The notes beneath the pieces were generated by a model. The model was not told the origin of the DNA. It worked only from the letters and a program-made list of their open reading frames with translations, and made no database searches. Positions 1-9,203 of a stretch of DNA of 64,000 nucleotides are shown here, one piece after another. Both the position numbers and the translations under genes were made by a program. This DNA is from Bacillota bacterium (GTDB lineage Bacteria; Bacillota; Bacilli; Paenibacillales; Paenibacillaceae): positions 124,001 to 188,000 of the forward strand of contig JAEWAQ010000012.1 of assembly GCA_023391635.1 (NCBI GenBank). Reading direction: 5' to 3'. Within the stretch, counting starts at the first letter, position 1; each line of letters starts with the position of its first letter.

Positions 1-218
1 TCTGGAACAATAGACGGTTAGTACGAATATCAGCAGGACCTCGACTTTGGATGTAATGCTTAGTGTCTTGATCTCGTTCCGTAAGTTACCGATAATTATG
101 ATGAACAGTTCTTACTAAGGAGCAACCAGCGGCGATCTTGCCGATGACTGACCTGCAGTACCGTGATTCGCGAGTATTTTGCCAGCAGCGTCAAATCGGC
201 GGTGGAAGGGGATGCGCT

Positions 219-797
219 GTGAAAGAGGTCTTATTCAAGTATATGGCCAGGTACACCTCCATGAGCGAAGAGGAGCAACGGGCGATCGCGGAGGAAATCG
301 TCGTTGAGACGTACCCGAAGGGGACCGTGCTTCTTCGGCAGGGCGAGACGCCGACGAAATGCTATTTCGTGCTGCAAGGGTGCGTAAGGCAGTATGCGGT
401 CGACGAATCAGGCAAAGAAGTCACTTCCGAATTCTACACCGAGGAGCAGGCGATCTCGATGTTCCAATCCCGTCAGTCGGATCGGGCCTCCGATTATTCA
501 TATGCTTGCTTGGAGGATGCCGCATTGGTCGTCGGAGACCTGGCAGTCGAGCAGAGCATGTACGACAAGCATGCGCAATTGGGCTTAATGACCCGCAAAA
601 TGATCGAAGCGAGCTTTGGCCGGATGCAAGAGGATTTTGCCGACTTCATCGCCGCTTCGCCGGAGGAACGCTACAAGACGTTGCTGCGCAAACGCCCCCA
701 GCTCATCGACCGCGTTCCGCAGCATCAGCTGGCGAGCTATCTGGGAATGACGCCGGAGTCGCTGAGCCGCATCAAGAAGAGGATTTCCCACCCCTGA
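219..797 (+). CDS. Crp/Fnr family transcriptional regulator
   Basis: Cytoplasmic one-component regulator with an N-terminal cyclic-nucleotide-binding-type beta barrel (about residues 20-110, containing GTVLLRQGE and the typical FVLQGCVRQY strand) and a shortened C-terminal helix-turn-helix (HQLASYLGMTPESLSRIKK). This is the layout of Crp/Fnr proteins, here about 192 residues. The GTG at 219 is preferred to an ATG at 138 because GGAAGGGG lies seven bases upstream and the family-like sequence starts there. No Fnr-type cysteine cluster is visible, so an Fe-S sensor is unlikely; the ligand is unknown. The 3' end overlaps the convergent DUF4386 gene by 26 bases. Being convergent, that gene is not in the same transcript. 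Confidence 0.85.
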   Translation: MKEVLFKYMARYTSMSEEEQRAIAEEIVVETYPKGTVLLRQGETPTKCYFVLQGCVRQYAVDESGKEVTSEFYTEEQAISMFQSRQSDRASDYSYACLEDAALVVGDLAVEQSMYDKHAQLGLMTRKMIEASFGRMQEDFADFIAASPEERYKTLLRKRPQLIDRVPQHQLASYLGMTPESLSRIKKRISHP

Positions 798-1488
798 ACA
801 GCAACCACAATCCAAAGCCCAATTCTCCCGCGAACATTGGCGCCATGAATACATATTCGATAACCGTGACGATTCTATAGCCGGGCAGCAGCACGTAGCC
901 GAGGTGAACGATCGCGTATCCCGCCGCCGCCGCCAGCAGCAGGATGCCGAGTATTTTCGGAATCGCGCGCGCTCGCAGAACCAACCAGCCGACAACGGCC
1001 AGATGCATACCGAAGAGGATGAGGCCGACGAACCAGAACGTCTCGAATGCATCGAGATACAGCATCGTATGTGCTTCGAGTTGGTTTGGTGGAAATAGGA
1101 GCAGCGCGTCGTTGCGGCGGTCCGTGAGGCTTGATGCGTAGACCAAGTTCAGAATGGCTGTGCCAAGCATGCAGGCGTAGATCAATCTTAACCATGCGCC
1201 GAGCAAGGACAGACTGGCGTGAACGGGCTTGAGAAAGTGATAGAGCGCCCAGGCGACCGCGATGTCGGAGGCGAGGATCATGATCCAGCCCAGGATTTCG
1301 ACCCGGAAGAGTGTGCCTGACGAGGCAATGTTGCGATAAGTAGCTGCGGCGTCATCTTGCACGACGAGACTGCCGTGGATGAAACTGTACGAGAAGAAGG
1401 CAGCGACGGCCATGACGATCAGCGCGATGCCGGCTGTACGCGCGGCTATACGCAAGTCTGTGTGCGGCGTTTCCGAGATAACGGTCAT
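772..1488 (-). CDS. DUF4386 family membrane protein
   Basis: Integral membrane protein of about 238 residues with roughly six hydrophobic segments. It matches DUF4386 in length and in pattern (RTAGIALIVMAVAAFFS near the N-terminus, then alternating helices and short loops such as SSLTDRRNDALLLFPPNQ). The start is the ATG at 1488, preceded on the minus strand by GGGAGA; a longer frame upstream (to 1686) has no membrane-like or conserved content. The biochemical role of the family is unknown. It converges on the Crp/Fnr gene and overlaps its last codons. Confidence 0.75.
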   Translation of the reverse strand: MTVISETPHTDLRIAARTAGIALIVMAVAAFFSYSFIHGSLVVQDDAAATYRNIASSGTLFRVEILGWIMILASDIAVAWALYHFLKPVHASLSLLGAWLRLIYACMLGTAILNLVYASSLTDRRNDALLLFPPNQLEAHTMLYLDAFETFWFVGLILFGMHLAVVGWLVLRARAIPKILGILLLAAAAGYAIVHLGYVLLPGYRIVTVIEYVFMAPMFAGELGFGLWLLFRGGKSSS

Positions 1489-1679
1489 TTTCGAACATCT
1501 CCCTCTTGGCTCTTGGCGATATGAATTCGGATGCCTCAATTGTACGAATAGAGGGGCGCACGTGCATTGACTTAAGGTAAGATCACTTTTCGAATTCCGC
1601 TTGGCCTGCCTGCGGGTCGTTTTCCTGTGCCTTTGGCATCCTAAGCAGCGAGACCGGCAGGCAGCGCCTTGCACACAAC

Positions 1680-1709
1680 TTGACATACCCTATGGGGGTA
1701 TATTATAGT
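1680..1709 (+). promoter_or_regulatory. CsoR-type copper operator in the copA promoter
   Basis: TTGACA at 1680-1685 is followed by the perfect dyad TACCC-TATGG-GGGTA (1686-1700) and an AT-rich -10 region (TATTATAGT, 1701-1709). TACCC(N5)GGGTA is the established CsoR operator pattern. Its position between -35 and -10 predicts repression that Cu(I) relieves. No csoR gene is visible in the window, so the regulator would act from elsewhere. Confidence 0.75.
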
Positions 1710-1762
1710 GGGGTCAGAAGGATTGGTTCCATCAAGCCTAAGTGAAAGAGAAGGTGATTCGC

Positions 1763-4700
1763 ATGAGTACAAACACCAACGCAAGCAGGAAAAGCGAGGG
1801 CCCGTCGGGGGCGTCTGACGCGCTTCTGCAAGCGGTCGATTTCAATATAACCGGCATGACCTGCGCGGCGTGCGCGACGCGGATCGAGAAAGGACTCAAT
1901 AAAATGGAAGGCGTGAAGGCGACGGTCAACCTCGCGCTGGAGACCGCCCGCGTCGAATACGATCCTGCGGTCGTTGGGGCAGACGATATGATGAAGAAGG
2001 TCGAGCAGCTCGGGTACAAGGCGGCGCTGAAAGAGGAGGACAGAGGTGACGGCGATCGCCGCAAGCAGGAGATTCGCCGTCAGCAGGCGATGCTGATCGT
2101 CTCGGCCCTGCTGACCTTGCCGCTCCTGTGGGCGATGGTCGGGCACTTCTCCTTCACCTCCTGGATCTGGGTGCCGGACCTGTTCATGGAGGCGTGGTTC
2201 CAGTTCGCGTTGGCGACGCCGGTGCAGTTCATTATAGGGGCCCGGTTCTACGTCGGCGCCTACAAAGCGCTGCGCAACGGCAGCGCCAACATGGACGTGC
2301 TGGTCGCGCTGGGCACGTCGGCCGCTTACTTCTATAGTCTCTATATCACGATATGGGAAGTGTCCGAAGCGCTCTATTACGAGACGAGCGCCGTCCTGAT
2401 CACGCTCATCCTGCTTGGCAAGCTGTTCGAGGCGCTGGCCAAAGGGCGCTCGTCCGAAGCGATCAAGTCGCTGATGGGCTTGCAGGCGAAGACGGCGACG
2501 GTCATCCGCGACGGCGCGGAGATGAGCATCCCGGTGGAAGAAGTCGTCGTCGGCGACATATTCCTGGTGAAGCCCGGCGAGAAAATACCGGTCGACGGCA
2601 CGGTGGTTGACGGCGTATCGGCGGTAGACGAGTCGATGCTGACCGGAGAGAGCATCCCCGTGGAGAAGCACGCGGGCGAACCGGTCATCGGAGCTACGCT
2701 GAACAAGAACGGCGTGCTGAAGGTGCGGGCGACGAAGGTCGGCAAGGAAACCGCGCTGGCGCAGATCATTAAAGTCGTGGAAGAGGCTCAGGGCTCCAAG
2801 GCGCCGATCCAGCGGGTCGCGGATGTCATCTCGGGCATCTTCGTCCCGATCGTCGTCGGCATCGCCCTCGTCACGTTCGGCATCTGGTATTTCGCGGTGG
2901 AGCCGGGGGACGTGGCCGCTGCGCTGGAGAAGGCGATCGCCGTGCTCGTCATCGCCTGTCCTTGTGCGCTCGGATTGGCGACGCCGACTTCGATCATGGC
3001 CGGTTCCGGCCGCGCGGCGGAGCTCGGCATTCTGTTCAAGGGCGGCGAGCATCTGGAGAACACCCACCGTATCGACACCGTTGTATTGGATAAAACCGGG
3101 ACGGTCACCAAGGGAAAGCCGGAGTTGACCGACGTACGCGTGGAAAAAGGTTTCGGGGAAACGGAGTTGTTGTCCTGGGTCGGCGCAGCGGAGCGGAATT
3201 CCGAGCACCCGCTGGCCGAGGCGATCGTGGCGGGTATACAGGGCAGAGGTGTGGTCCTGTCGCAAGCGTCCGATTCTTTCCAGGCGATACCCGGCTACGG
3301 TATTATGGCGGTGGTGGACGGCAGGGGCATCATGATCGGGACTCGCAGGCTGATGGCCGAATACAGCGTGAACGCGTCGGCAGCGTTTGAGGACATGAGC
3401 CAGCTGGAGTCCGAGGGCAAAACCGTCATGCTGATCGCGGTCGACGGCCAATATGCGGGCATGGTGGCGGTCGCGGACACGATCAAGGAGACTTCGGCTT
3501 CGGCAGTAGCGCGTATGCAGCAGATGGGCCTCGAAGTTGTCATGATCACGGGCGACAATGCACGCACGGCGCATGCGATCGCGGACCAAGTCGGTATCTT
3601 GCAGGTACGGGCTGAAGTGCTTCCGGACGGCAAAGCGGAGGAAGTCAAGCGGCTGCAGGCGGCTGGGAAGACGGTGGCGATGGTCGGAGATGGCATCAAC
3701 GACGCTCCCGCGCTTGCGATAGCCGATATCGGAATGGCGATCGGCACCGGCACGGACGTGGCGATGGAAGCGGCGGACGTCACGCTCATGCGCGGCGACT
3801 TGAACAGCATTCCGGACGCGATCTCGATGAGCCATAAGACGATGCGCAACATTAAGCAGAATTTGTTCTGGGCGCTTGCCTACAATGCGATCGGCATTCC
3901 GGTCGCGGCTATGGGTTATTTGGAGCCGTGGCTTGCCGGGGCCGCCATGGCGCTGAGCTCGGTGTCCGTCGTGCTGAACGCGCTGCGGCTGCAGAACGTG
4001 GATCGCAAGCCGGGCGAGAGCGGCAAACGGATGAATGGGAAGCTGCAATTGGGGCTGATCGCCGCACTGGCTGCGGTATGCTTCATCGCCGGGTACGGGT
4101 ACGGGCAGCAGCAAGACGGCGCGACTACGGGTGCGTCAGGAACCCGGTCGGCGGGACACGGCCACGGTGAAGACGCGGCGATCGATGGTCATGGCAGCGG
4201 TGCGGTGGACGGCCACAGCCACGGCGGCGAAGAAGCCTCCGGTTTCCCGACGGTGGCGGCCTGGGCGACGGAGCGCGCCCAAGTCGGGCAGGATACGGCG
4301 ATTCGGATTCAGATCAGGGACGAAGACGGCATGCCGGTAGACGATTTCGACATCGAGCACGAGAAGCTGCTGCACCTGATCGTGGTCAGCAAGGATATGT
4401 CGTATTTCAATCACATTCATCCCGAATACAACGGCCAAGGCGAGTTTGCGGTCACAAACCGGTTCCCGTCCGGCGGCGAATACAAGCTGATCGCGGACTA
4501 CGTGCCGACCGGCGGCGCCAAGACGACGCAGACGGAATGGGTCACGATCGGAGGCGCGGCGGCAGAATCCGTTGCGCTGGTGCCGGACCGGACGCATACT
4601 AAGTTGGTTGACGGCGTGGAAGTGGAGTTGTTGAACGATCATCCCGCAGCCGGGCAAGATTTCGAGCTCGATTTCCGGTTGTCCGATTCGGCGACAGGCG

Positions 4701-4927
4701 AGCCGATCACCGACCTGGAGCCTTACCTCGGCGCGGTCGGGCACGTGGTCATCCTGAGCGAGGATACGGAGCAGTATCTCCATGTGCATCCGGTTGAGGA
4801 GAAAGCCTCGGGGCCGGACGCCAAGTTTGTTACGAGTTTCCCGCATGCCGGCATCTACAAGGTGTGGGCGCAGTTCCAGCGAGATGGCAAGATCATGACG
4901 GTGCCGTTCGTCTTGAGCGTGGATTGA
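1763..4927 (+). CDS. copA: Copper-exporting P1B-type ATPase with extra C-terminal domain
   Basis: Cu(I) efflux pump of the cytoplasmic membrane. One HMA domain carries GMTCAAC (Cys34/Cys37). It is followed by the TGES actuator loop (near 294), the transmembrane CPC copper site (399-401), the phosphorylated DKTGT (Asp443) and GDGINDAP (from 642). ATG 1763 has AAGGTG eight bases upstream; GTG 1742 has no ribosome site. A normal CopA would end near residue 755. Here the frame continues through a new hydrophobic segment (about 760-778), a Gly/His-rich linker and about 220 residues with HLIVVSKDMSYFNHIHPEY and HVVILSEDTEQYLHVHP repeats, resembling YtkA/FixH-like extracytoplasmic proteins. Met757 could be the relic start of a formerly separate gene. 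A CsoR-type operator lies upstream. Confidence 0.93.
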   Translation: MSTNTNASRKSEGPSGASDALLQAVDFNITGMTCAACATRIEKGLNKMEGVKATVNLALETARVEYDPAVVGADDMMKKVEQLGYKAALKEEDRGDGDRRKQEIRRQQAMLIVSALLTLPLLWAMVGHFSFTSWIWVPDLFMEAWFQFALATPVQFIIGARFYVGAYKALRNGSANMDVLVALGTSAAYFYSLYITIWEVSEALYYETSAVLITLILLGKLFEALAKGRSSEAIKSLMGLQAKTATVIRDGAEMSIPVEEVVVGDIFLVKPGEKIPVDGTVVDGVSAVDESMLTGESIPVEKHAGEPVIGATLNKNGVLKVRATKVGKETALAQIIKVVEEAQGSKAPIQRVADVISGIFVPIVVGIALVTFGIWYFAVEPGDVAAALEKAIAVLVIACPCALGLATPTSIMAGSGRAAELGILFKGGEHLENTHRIDTVVLDKTGTVTKGKPELTDVRVEKGFGETELLSWVGAAERNSEHPLAEAIVAGIQGRGVVLSQASDSFQAIPGYGIMAVVDGRGIMIGTRRLMAEYSVNASAAFEDMSQLESEGKTVMLIAVDGQYAGMVAVADTIKETSASAVARMQQMGLEVVMITGDNARTAHAIADQVGILQVRAEVLPDGKAEEVKRLQAAGKTVAMVGDGINDAPALAIADIGMAIGTGTDVAMEAADVTLMRGDLNSIPDAISMSHKTMRNIKQNLFWALAYNAIGIPVAAMGYLEPWLAGAAMALSSVSVVLNALRLQNVDRKPGESGKRMNGKLQLGLIAALAAVCFIAGYGYGQQQDGATTGASGTRSAGHGHGEDAAIDGHGSGAVDGHSHGGEEASGFPTVAAWATERAQVGQDTAIRIQIRDEDGMPVDDFDIEHEKLLHLIVVSKDMSYFNHIHPEYNGQGEFAVTNRFPSGGEYKLIADYVPTGGAKTTQTEWVTIGGAAAESVALVPDRTHTKLVDGVEVELLNDHPAAGQDFELDFRLSDSATGEPITDLEPYLGAVGHVVILSEDTEQYLHVHPVEEKASGPDAKFVTSFPHAGIYKVWAQFQRDGKIMTVPFVLSVD

Positions 4928-5165
4928 TGTCGAGAAGGCCTACAAGCTCCTCTGTCCATTGGCTATATGCCGGTGGGTAGGGGGGCTTGCTGTGTCGTGC
5001 GGAAATGGCGAGCGTCGAAGCCCATTCTGAGGCGATCATAAGAAGTTGGGAAGCATAGATGGAAGTTAGGCAGCAATCAGACGGAAAGAACACTATAATG
5101 AAGTTAGATGGGTTATGCTAACGGTTGAAAGGTTCGAAGCGGCGAAGGAAAGGTGCGGTGGGGAA

Positions 5166-6653
5166 ATGACGAATCAGCTGAGGGCGGAAGTCGGTGCGGG
5201 CTGGAACTTCGACAACAGCTATGCAGAGCAATTGCCGGATCTGTGCTACACGAGGCTGGATCCAACGCCGGTGCGCTTGCCGCGGATGGCCGTGTTCAAC
5301 GGCAAGCTGGCGGAGTCGCTCGGACTGAACGCGCAGGCGCTCGGGGGCGAGGAAGGCGCGGAAGTGTTCGCGGGCAACCGCGTGCCGGAGGGTGCGCTGC
5401 CGCTGGCGCAGGCGTATGCAGGGCATCAGTTCGGCCATTTCACGATGCTGGGGGACGGCCGGGCCATTCTGCTGGGCGAGCAGATCACGCCTGATGGCGG
5501 GCGGTTCGATATCCAGCTCAAAGGATCGGGACGTACGCCGTACTCCCGCGGCGGCGATGGCCGGGCGGCGCTGGGGCCGATGCTGCGCGAATACATCATC
5601 AGCGAAGCGATGCACGGGCTCGGCATTCCGACGACGCGCAGCTTGGCGGTCGTAACGACCGGCGAGGAGGTGTATCGCGAGACGGGCAGCTTAGCGGGCG
5701 CGATCCTGACGCGCGTGGCGGCCAGTCATCTGCGCGTGGGCACGTTCCAGTATGTAGCTCGCTGGGGAGAGCGTGCGGATTTGGAGAAAATGGTGACGTA
5801 CGCGCTGCAGCGTCATTATCCCGGGGTGGAGGACTCGTCGGACAATCCCGCGCTGACTCTTCTTCAGAGCGTCATGGAACGGCAGGCGTGGCTGATCGCC
5901 AAGTGGCAGCTCGTTGGCTTCATCCACGGCGTCATGAACACGGACAACATGGCGATCAGCGGCGAGACGATCGACTACGGGCCTTGCGCGTTCATGGACG
6001 CATACGATCCGGCCACCGTGTTCAGCTCGATCGATCGTCAGGGCCGCTATGCGTACGGCAATCAGCCGTATATCGCGGCATGGAACCTGGCGCGGTTGGC
6101 TGAGGCGCTGCTGCCGCTGTTGCATGAGGATGAGGATGAAGCGGTGCGGATGGCGGAGCGGGAGCTGGAGTCGTTCAATGAGCAGTATCAGCGGCATTGG
6201 CAGACGGGCATGCGGGCGAAGCTGGGGCTGCAAGCGGCGGAGGCGGACGATGAAGCGTTGATGCGGGATTTGCTGACAATGATGCAGCAGCATCATGCGG
6301 ATTACACGAATACGTTCCTCGCGCTGACGGCTGGCGAGCCGGAACGGGCGGCCATGCACGGCAGCGGAGAGTTCACCCGGTGGTTGGAGCGCTGGGAGGA
6401 GCGGCGGGAGCGCGAACCGGAAGGCCGGGAAGCGTCGCAGCGGCTGATGCGCAGCAGCAATCCGGCGGTCATCCCGCGCAATCATCGCGTCGAAGAGGCG
6501 CTGGCTGCAGCGGTAGACCAGGACGATTACAGCGTGATGCATAGCCTGCTGGCCGCGCTGGCCGATCCTTATGCGCACTCAGCCGAACAAGCCGAGTACG
6601 CCGAGCCACCGGCGCCGTCGGCTTGCGGTTACAAGACGTTTTGCGGGACTTGA
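5166..6653 (+). CDS. selO: Protein adenylyltransferase SelO (YdiU family)
   Basis: Pseudokinase-fold enzyme that transfers AMP from ATP to Ser/Thr/Tyr of target proteins; the family is linked to redox stress. The sequence has the N-terminal PVRLPRMAVFN region, the nucleotide-binding QLKGSGRTPYSRGGDGRAALG segment, HGVMNTDNMAISGETIDYGP (catalytic loop and metal-binding Asp) and the C-terminal YKTFCGT tail in which some homologues carry selenocysteine. About 495 residues is full length. The start at 5166 is chosen because AGGAAAGGTG lies upstream and the homologous N-terminus begins there; an ATG at 5115 is less likely. It appears to be a single-gene unit ended by a hairpin at 6691. Confidence 0.92.
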   Translation: MTNQLRAEVGAGWNFDNSYAEQLPDLCYTRLDPTPVRLPRMAVFNGKLAESLGLNAQALGGEEGAEVFAGNRVPEGALPLAQAYAGHQFGHFTMLGDGRAILLGEQITPDGGRFDIQLKGSGRTPYSRGGDGRAALGPMLREYIISEAMHGLGIPTTRSLAVVTTGEEVYRETGSLAGAILTRVAASHLRVGTFQYVARWGERADLEKMVTYALQRHYPGVEDSSDNPALTLLQSVMERQAWLIAKWQLVGFIHGVMNTDNMAISGETIDYGPCAFMDAYDPATVFSSIDRQGRYAYGNQPYIAAWNLARLAEALLPLLHEDEDEAVRMAERELESFNEQYQRHWQTGMRAKLGLQAAEADDEALMRDLLTMMQQHHADYTNTFLALTAGEPERAAMHGSGEFTRWLERWEERREREPEGREASQRLMRSSNPAVIPRNHRVEEALAAAVDQDDYSVMHSLLAALADPYAHSAEQAEYAEPPAPSACGYKTFCGT

Positions 6654-6690
6654 GGCGTGAATTCCCGGTTATTCATCCATGCCGGGTAAG

Positions 6691-6735
6691 CAAACAACAT
6701 CACCCCCTACATGGCTGTAGCGGGGTGTTTGTTTG
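6691..6735. terminator. Hairpin terminator between convergent genes
   Basis: The arms CAAACAACATCACCCCCTAC and GTAGCGGGGTGTTTGTTTG pair over most of their length around a short loop. The element lies between the ends of selO (+) and the PHP gene (-), so it can serve both strands. Confidence 0.75.
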
Positions 6736-6772
6736 ATTATACGAAGCAAGTTCGCATAGATTTCGCTGAAAG

Positions 6773-8260
6773 TCAAACGGATGGCTTGGCAGGAGGCAGT
6801 GTTAAACCTGCGCTTGCGAGGATTTCACCCCAGGTATTCTTGGACGGATTCTTACTCCCATAGGAAACGGGATTGGAAACAGCCATTAGCTGCTCGAATT
6901 CATTGCGAATTTCGAACCTTGACCAACTAAAGCCTCCAGATTTCCAACGGAATTGAAATTGGAATGTTTGATTTTCTTCTTCGATGCGATCTGCCGTGGT
7001 CTCGGCTCCATTGTGGACACAGCGCAGAATATAACCTTGTGCCGAGGTGATCGTAAGCGAACAATAGACCGTACCGCCGATAGATTTATTTATTGCTTCA
7101 GTTAAGTCATCGCCAAAGGTGAACCTGTCTGATATCTCCTCAACGAGATACTGAACTTGCATTTGAGGGCCTCGGCTGACATAGGCATGACCGGCACGAA
7201 TGGCGTTCAGAATCGCCAATGGAGATAACTCCGACGCGTATACATAAGTCGCCGGATCGCCGAGGGTTTGCGGTTTATCCCCCCATTTCACCGTTTCGTC
7301 GGGGAATCCATGCGTATCGGAGCCCCCGATGCCAGGTATTCGGTAACCTTCGTTCCATAAAGCAGTCCATACCTTCAATGATCGGTCATTGCTCAATGCT
7401 TTGTTCATGGCGGCTGGGGAATTCCATATTTCAATCGCATCCATGCATGAGACAGGCGTATCCGGATATCGCCAAGCAACCCTGCCGCACATGGGATGAT
7501 TGATCACACGCACCGCTCCTTGTGCGTGTGCTTCATGCAGCAACCGAAGCTGATCTGTATCGGTAAGGTTCTCTTTCGTATCGATCCATGCACGAAGACC
7601 AAGCGCATTCCAGTCGCCTCGGCCAAATGAAGTGAATTCCATGCCGGGAATGACGAGAATCTGCCCTTTAGGCCAGGATGAAGGGAGAATATTATGTTCA
7701 GTCACGAAGAAAAAGTCCAACGCCATCCGTTTAGCTTGCTCCATCGTTTGATCGGGTGTCATTTTGCCATCGGATACTAAAGTATGACCATGACAATCCC
7801 CCTTATACCAACGGGCTTGTTTTTCCAGACATTGTTCCCAATCATATGCATTCAACATCAACTGCTGCTGGTTTGGCGAATAGCCTGAGTTCCAAAGATT
7901 TCGCTCCGCATAGCCGTTGTTCCATCCATCCGGCAATTCCCCATGACCGGATTCCCACTCTATCCATAAGGATTGCGGAACAAATCGAATAAATTGAAGT
8001 GTCCACCGTCCTTCCTCAATCCCCCCTGGAACGGATGAGTAGCTATTGAACTCCGGTTCTCGATGAATGACTGCAGCTCTGACGCCGTGCACATCCATGT
8101 AGTTGAACCTAAGACGTCCTAGAGGATCCGTCAGTCTCAGTTCGCCCCAGGTATTCTGTGATTCCCAATGGAATCGGAGGATCAGCCATTCTGCGGGTTG
8201 CGTTATCGCAAAGGACAGGCTGTGGGAAGCGCCATCCAATGTGAATTCCAAACGTTGCAT
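6773..8260 (-). CDS. PHP-domain (CehA/McbA-type) metallohydrolase
   Basis: About 495 residues. An N-terminal beta-rich part precedes a PHP domain that begins GDCHGHTLVSDGKM and includes FFFVTEHN, PGMEFTS, RVINHPMCG and GGSDTHGFPD, the His/Asp metal-binding motifs of the CehA/McbA subgroup. Known members hydrolyse phosphoesters or carbamate esters; the substrate here cannot be read from sequence. The start at 8260 (ATG) has GGAAGG upstream; a TTG nine bases earlier is possible. No signal peptide is visible, so it is probably cytoplasmic. It is the last gene of a minus-strand run with two permeases and a binding protein, which suggests that it acts on the imported compound. Confidence 0.82.
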   Translation of the reverse strand: MQRLEFTLDGASHSLSFAITQPAEWLILRFHWESQNTWGELRLTDPLGRLRFNYMDVHGVRAAVIHREPEFNSYSSVPGGIEEGRWTLQFIRFVPQSLWIEWESGHGELPDGWNNGYAERNLWNSGYSPNQQQLMLNAYDWEQCLEKQARWYKGDCHGHTLVSDGKMTPDQTMEQAKRMALDFFFVTEHNILPSSWPKGQILVIPGMEFTSFGRGDWNALGLRAWIDTKENLTDTDQLRLLHEAHAQGAVRVINHPMCGRVAWRYPDTPVSCMDAIEIWNSPAAMNKALSNDRSLKVWTALWNEGYRIPGIGGSDTHGFPDETVKWGDKPQTLGDPATYVYASELSPLAILNAIRAGHAYVSRGPQMQVQYLVEEISDRFTFGDDLTEAINKSIGGTVYCSLTITSAQGYILRCVHNGAETTADRIEEENQTFQFQFRWKSGGFSWSRFEIRNEFEQLMAVSNPVSYGSKNPSKNTWGEILASAGLTLPPAKPSV

Positions 8261-8313
8261 TTCCTTCAACCTTCCTCGCCATCAATTAGAGTCATTCGGG
8301 ACTTCTCCAATAC

Positions 8314-9189
8314 CTACTCCTTTAATGAACCCAGCATGGCGCCTTGAACAAAATATCTTTGCAAGAATGGATAAATGATCAAGATCGGCACCGTGGAAAA
8401 CAATATGGCTCCTGCTTTGATCATCTCCGGCGTTTGCATGGCACTCACATCGAAGGTATATCCATTAATTCCTGAATCGTTGTTTCCGCTCTGAACCAGA
8501 TTGCGCAGCTTTAATTGAAGCGGGTACAGATCCTTCGTGCGAATGTAGATTAAGGCGCCAAAGTAGGAATTCCATTGACTGACGGCGTGAAACAAGGCGA
8601 TGGTTGCCAGTACAGGCTTGGAGAGGGGCAGCACGAGTCGAACGAACACGCCGAATTCTCCGCAGCCATCCATTTTGACCGAATCTATCAGTTCAGCAGG
8701 GATCCCTTGAAAGAAGGTTTTATTAATGAAAATAAAATAGGCACTTAAGGCGCCTGGGATGATAAGCGACCATAGCGAATCGATCATGCCAAGCGATTTG
8801 ACAAGCAAAAACCCGGGAATCATCGGTACCGGAAAGATGAATGTAAACAATATCAGCCGTATCAACCAGCGACGGGCGGGCATGGCGGGCCTCGTCAATG
8901 TGAAGGAAAGCGTTGTGGTTAACAGAAGACAGAGCGCCGTTCCCGACAAGGTGATATAAATGCTTACACCCATTGCACGCCACATATCGCCCATCTGAAA
9001 CAAAGATTCATAAACACCGGTATAAAATCCTTTGGGCCACAAATAGACCAATTTCGCTTCTGCAAACTTGGGAGTGCTTAGCGAAACGGCAACGAGGTGG
9101 ATCATTGGGGCAATCATCGTAAAGCTAAGCAAGAAAATAATCAGCCCATTGGTGAATTGAAACATCCGCTCGGATCGATGGAAATTCAA
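8314..9189 (-). CDS. Carbohydrate ABC transporter permease, LplC/YtcP type
   Basis: Membrane subunit of an ABC importer (MalG-type, about 291 residues, six predicted helices). The ATPase-contacting EAA loop is visible as DGCGEFGVFVRLVLPLSKP, and the C-terminus YPFLQRYFVQGAMLGSLKE is typical of LplC/YtcP proteins. The likely start is TTG 9189, preceded by GGGGG. It follows the LplB-type permease by 14 bases and precedes the PHP hydrolase. No ATPase gene is encoded here; relatives often share an MsmX-like ATPase from elsewhere. Confidence 0.88.
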   Translation of the reverse strand: MNFHRSERMFQFTNGLIIFLLSFTMIAPMIHLVAVSLSTPKFAEAKLVYLWPKGFYTGVYESLFQMGDMWRAMGVSIYITLSGTALCLLLTTTLSFTLTRPAMPARRWLIRLILFTFIFPVPMIPGFLLVKSLGMIDSLWSLIIPGALSAYFIFINKTFFQGIPAELIDSVKMDGCGEFGVFVRLVLPLSKPVLATIALFHAVSQWNSYFGALIYIRTKDLYPLQLKLRNLVQSGNNDSGINGYTFDVSAMQTPEMIKAGAILFSTVPILIIYPFLQRYFVQGAMLGSLKE

Positions 9190-9203
9190 GAAGCATGCCC
9201 CCT

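Noticed and set aside
1703..4114. 803-codon open frame on the minus strand
   Set aside because: It is the antisense of copA; His/Arg/Asp-rich and without motifs, an effect of high-GC codon positions.
5691..6578. Long minus-strand frame
   Set aside because: Antisense of selO with low-complexity Arg/Gln/Leu content and no ribosome site.
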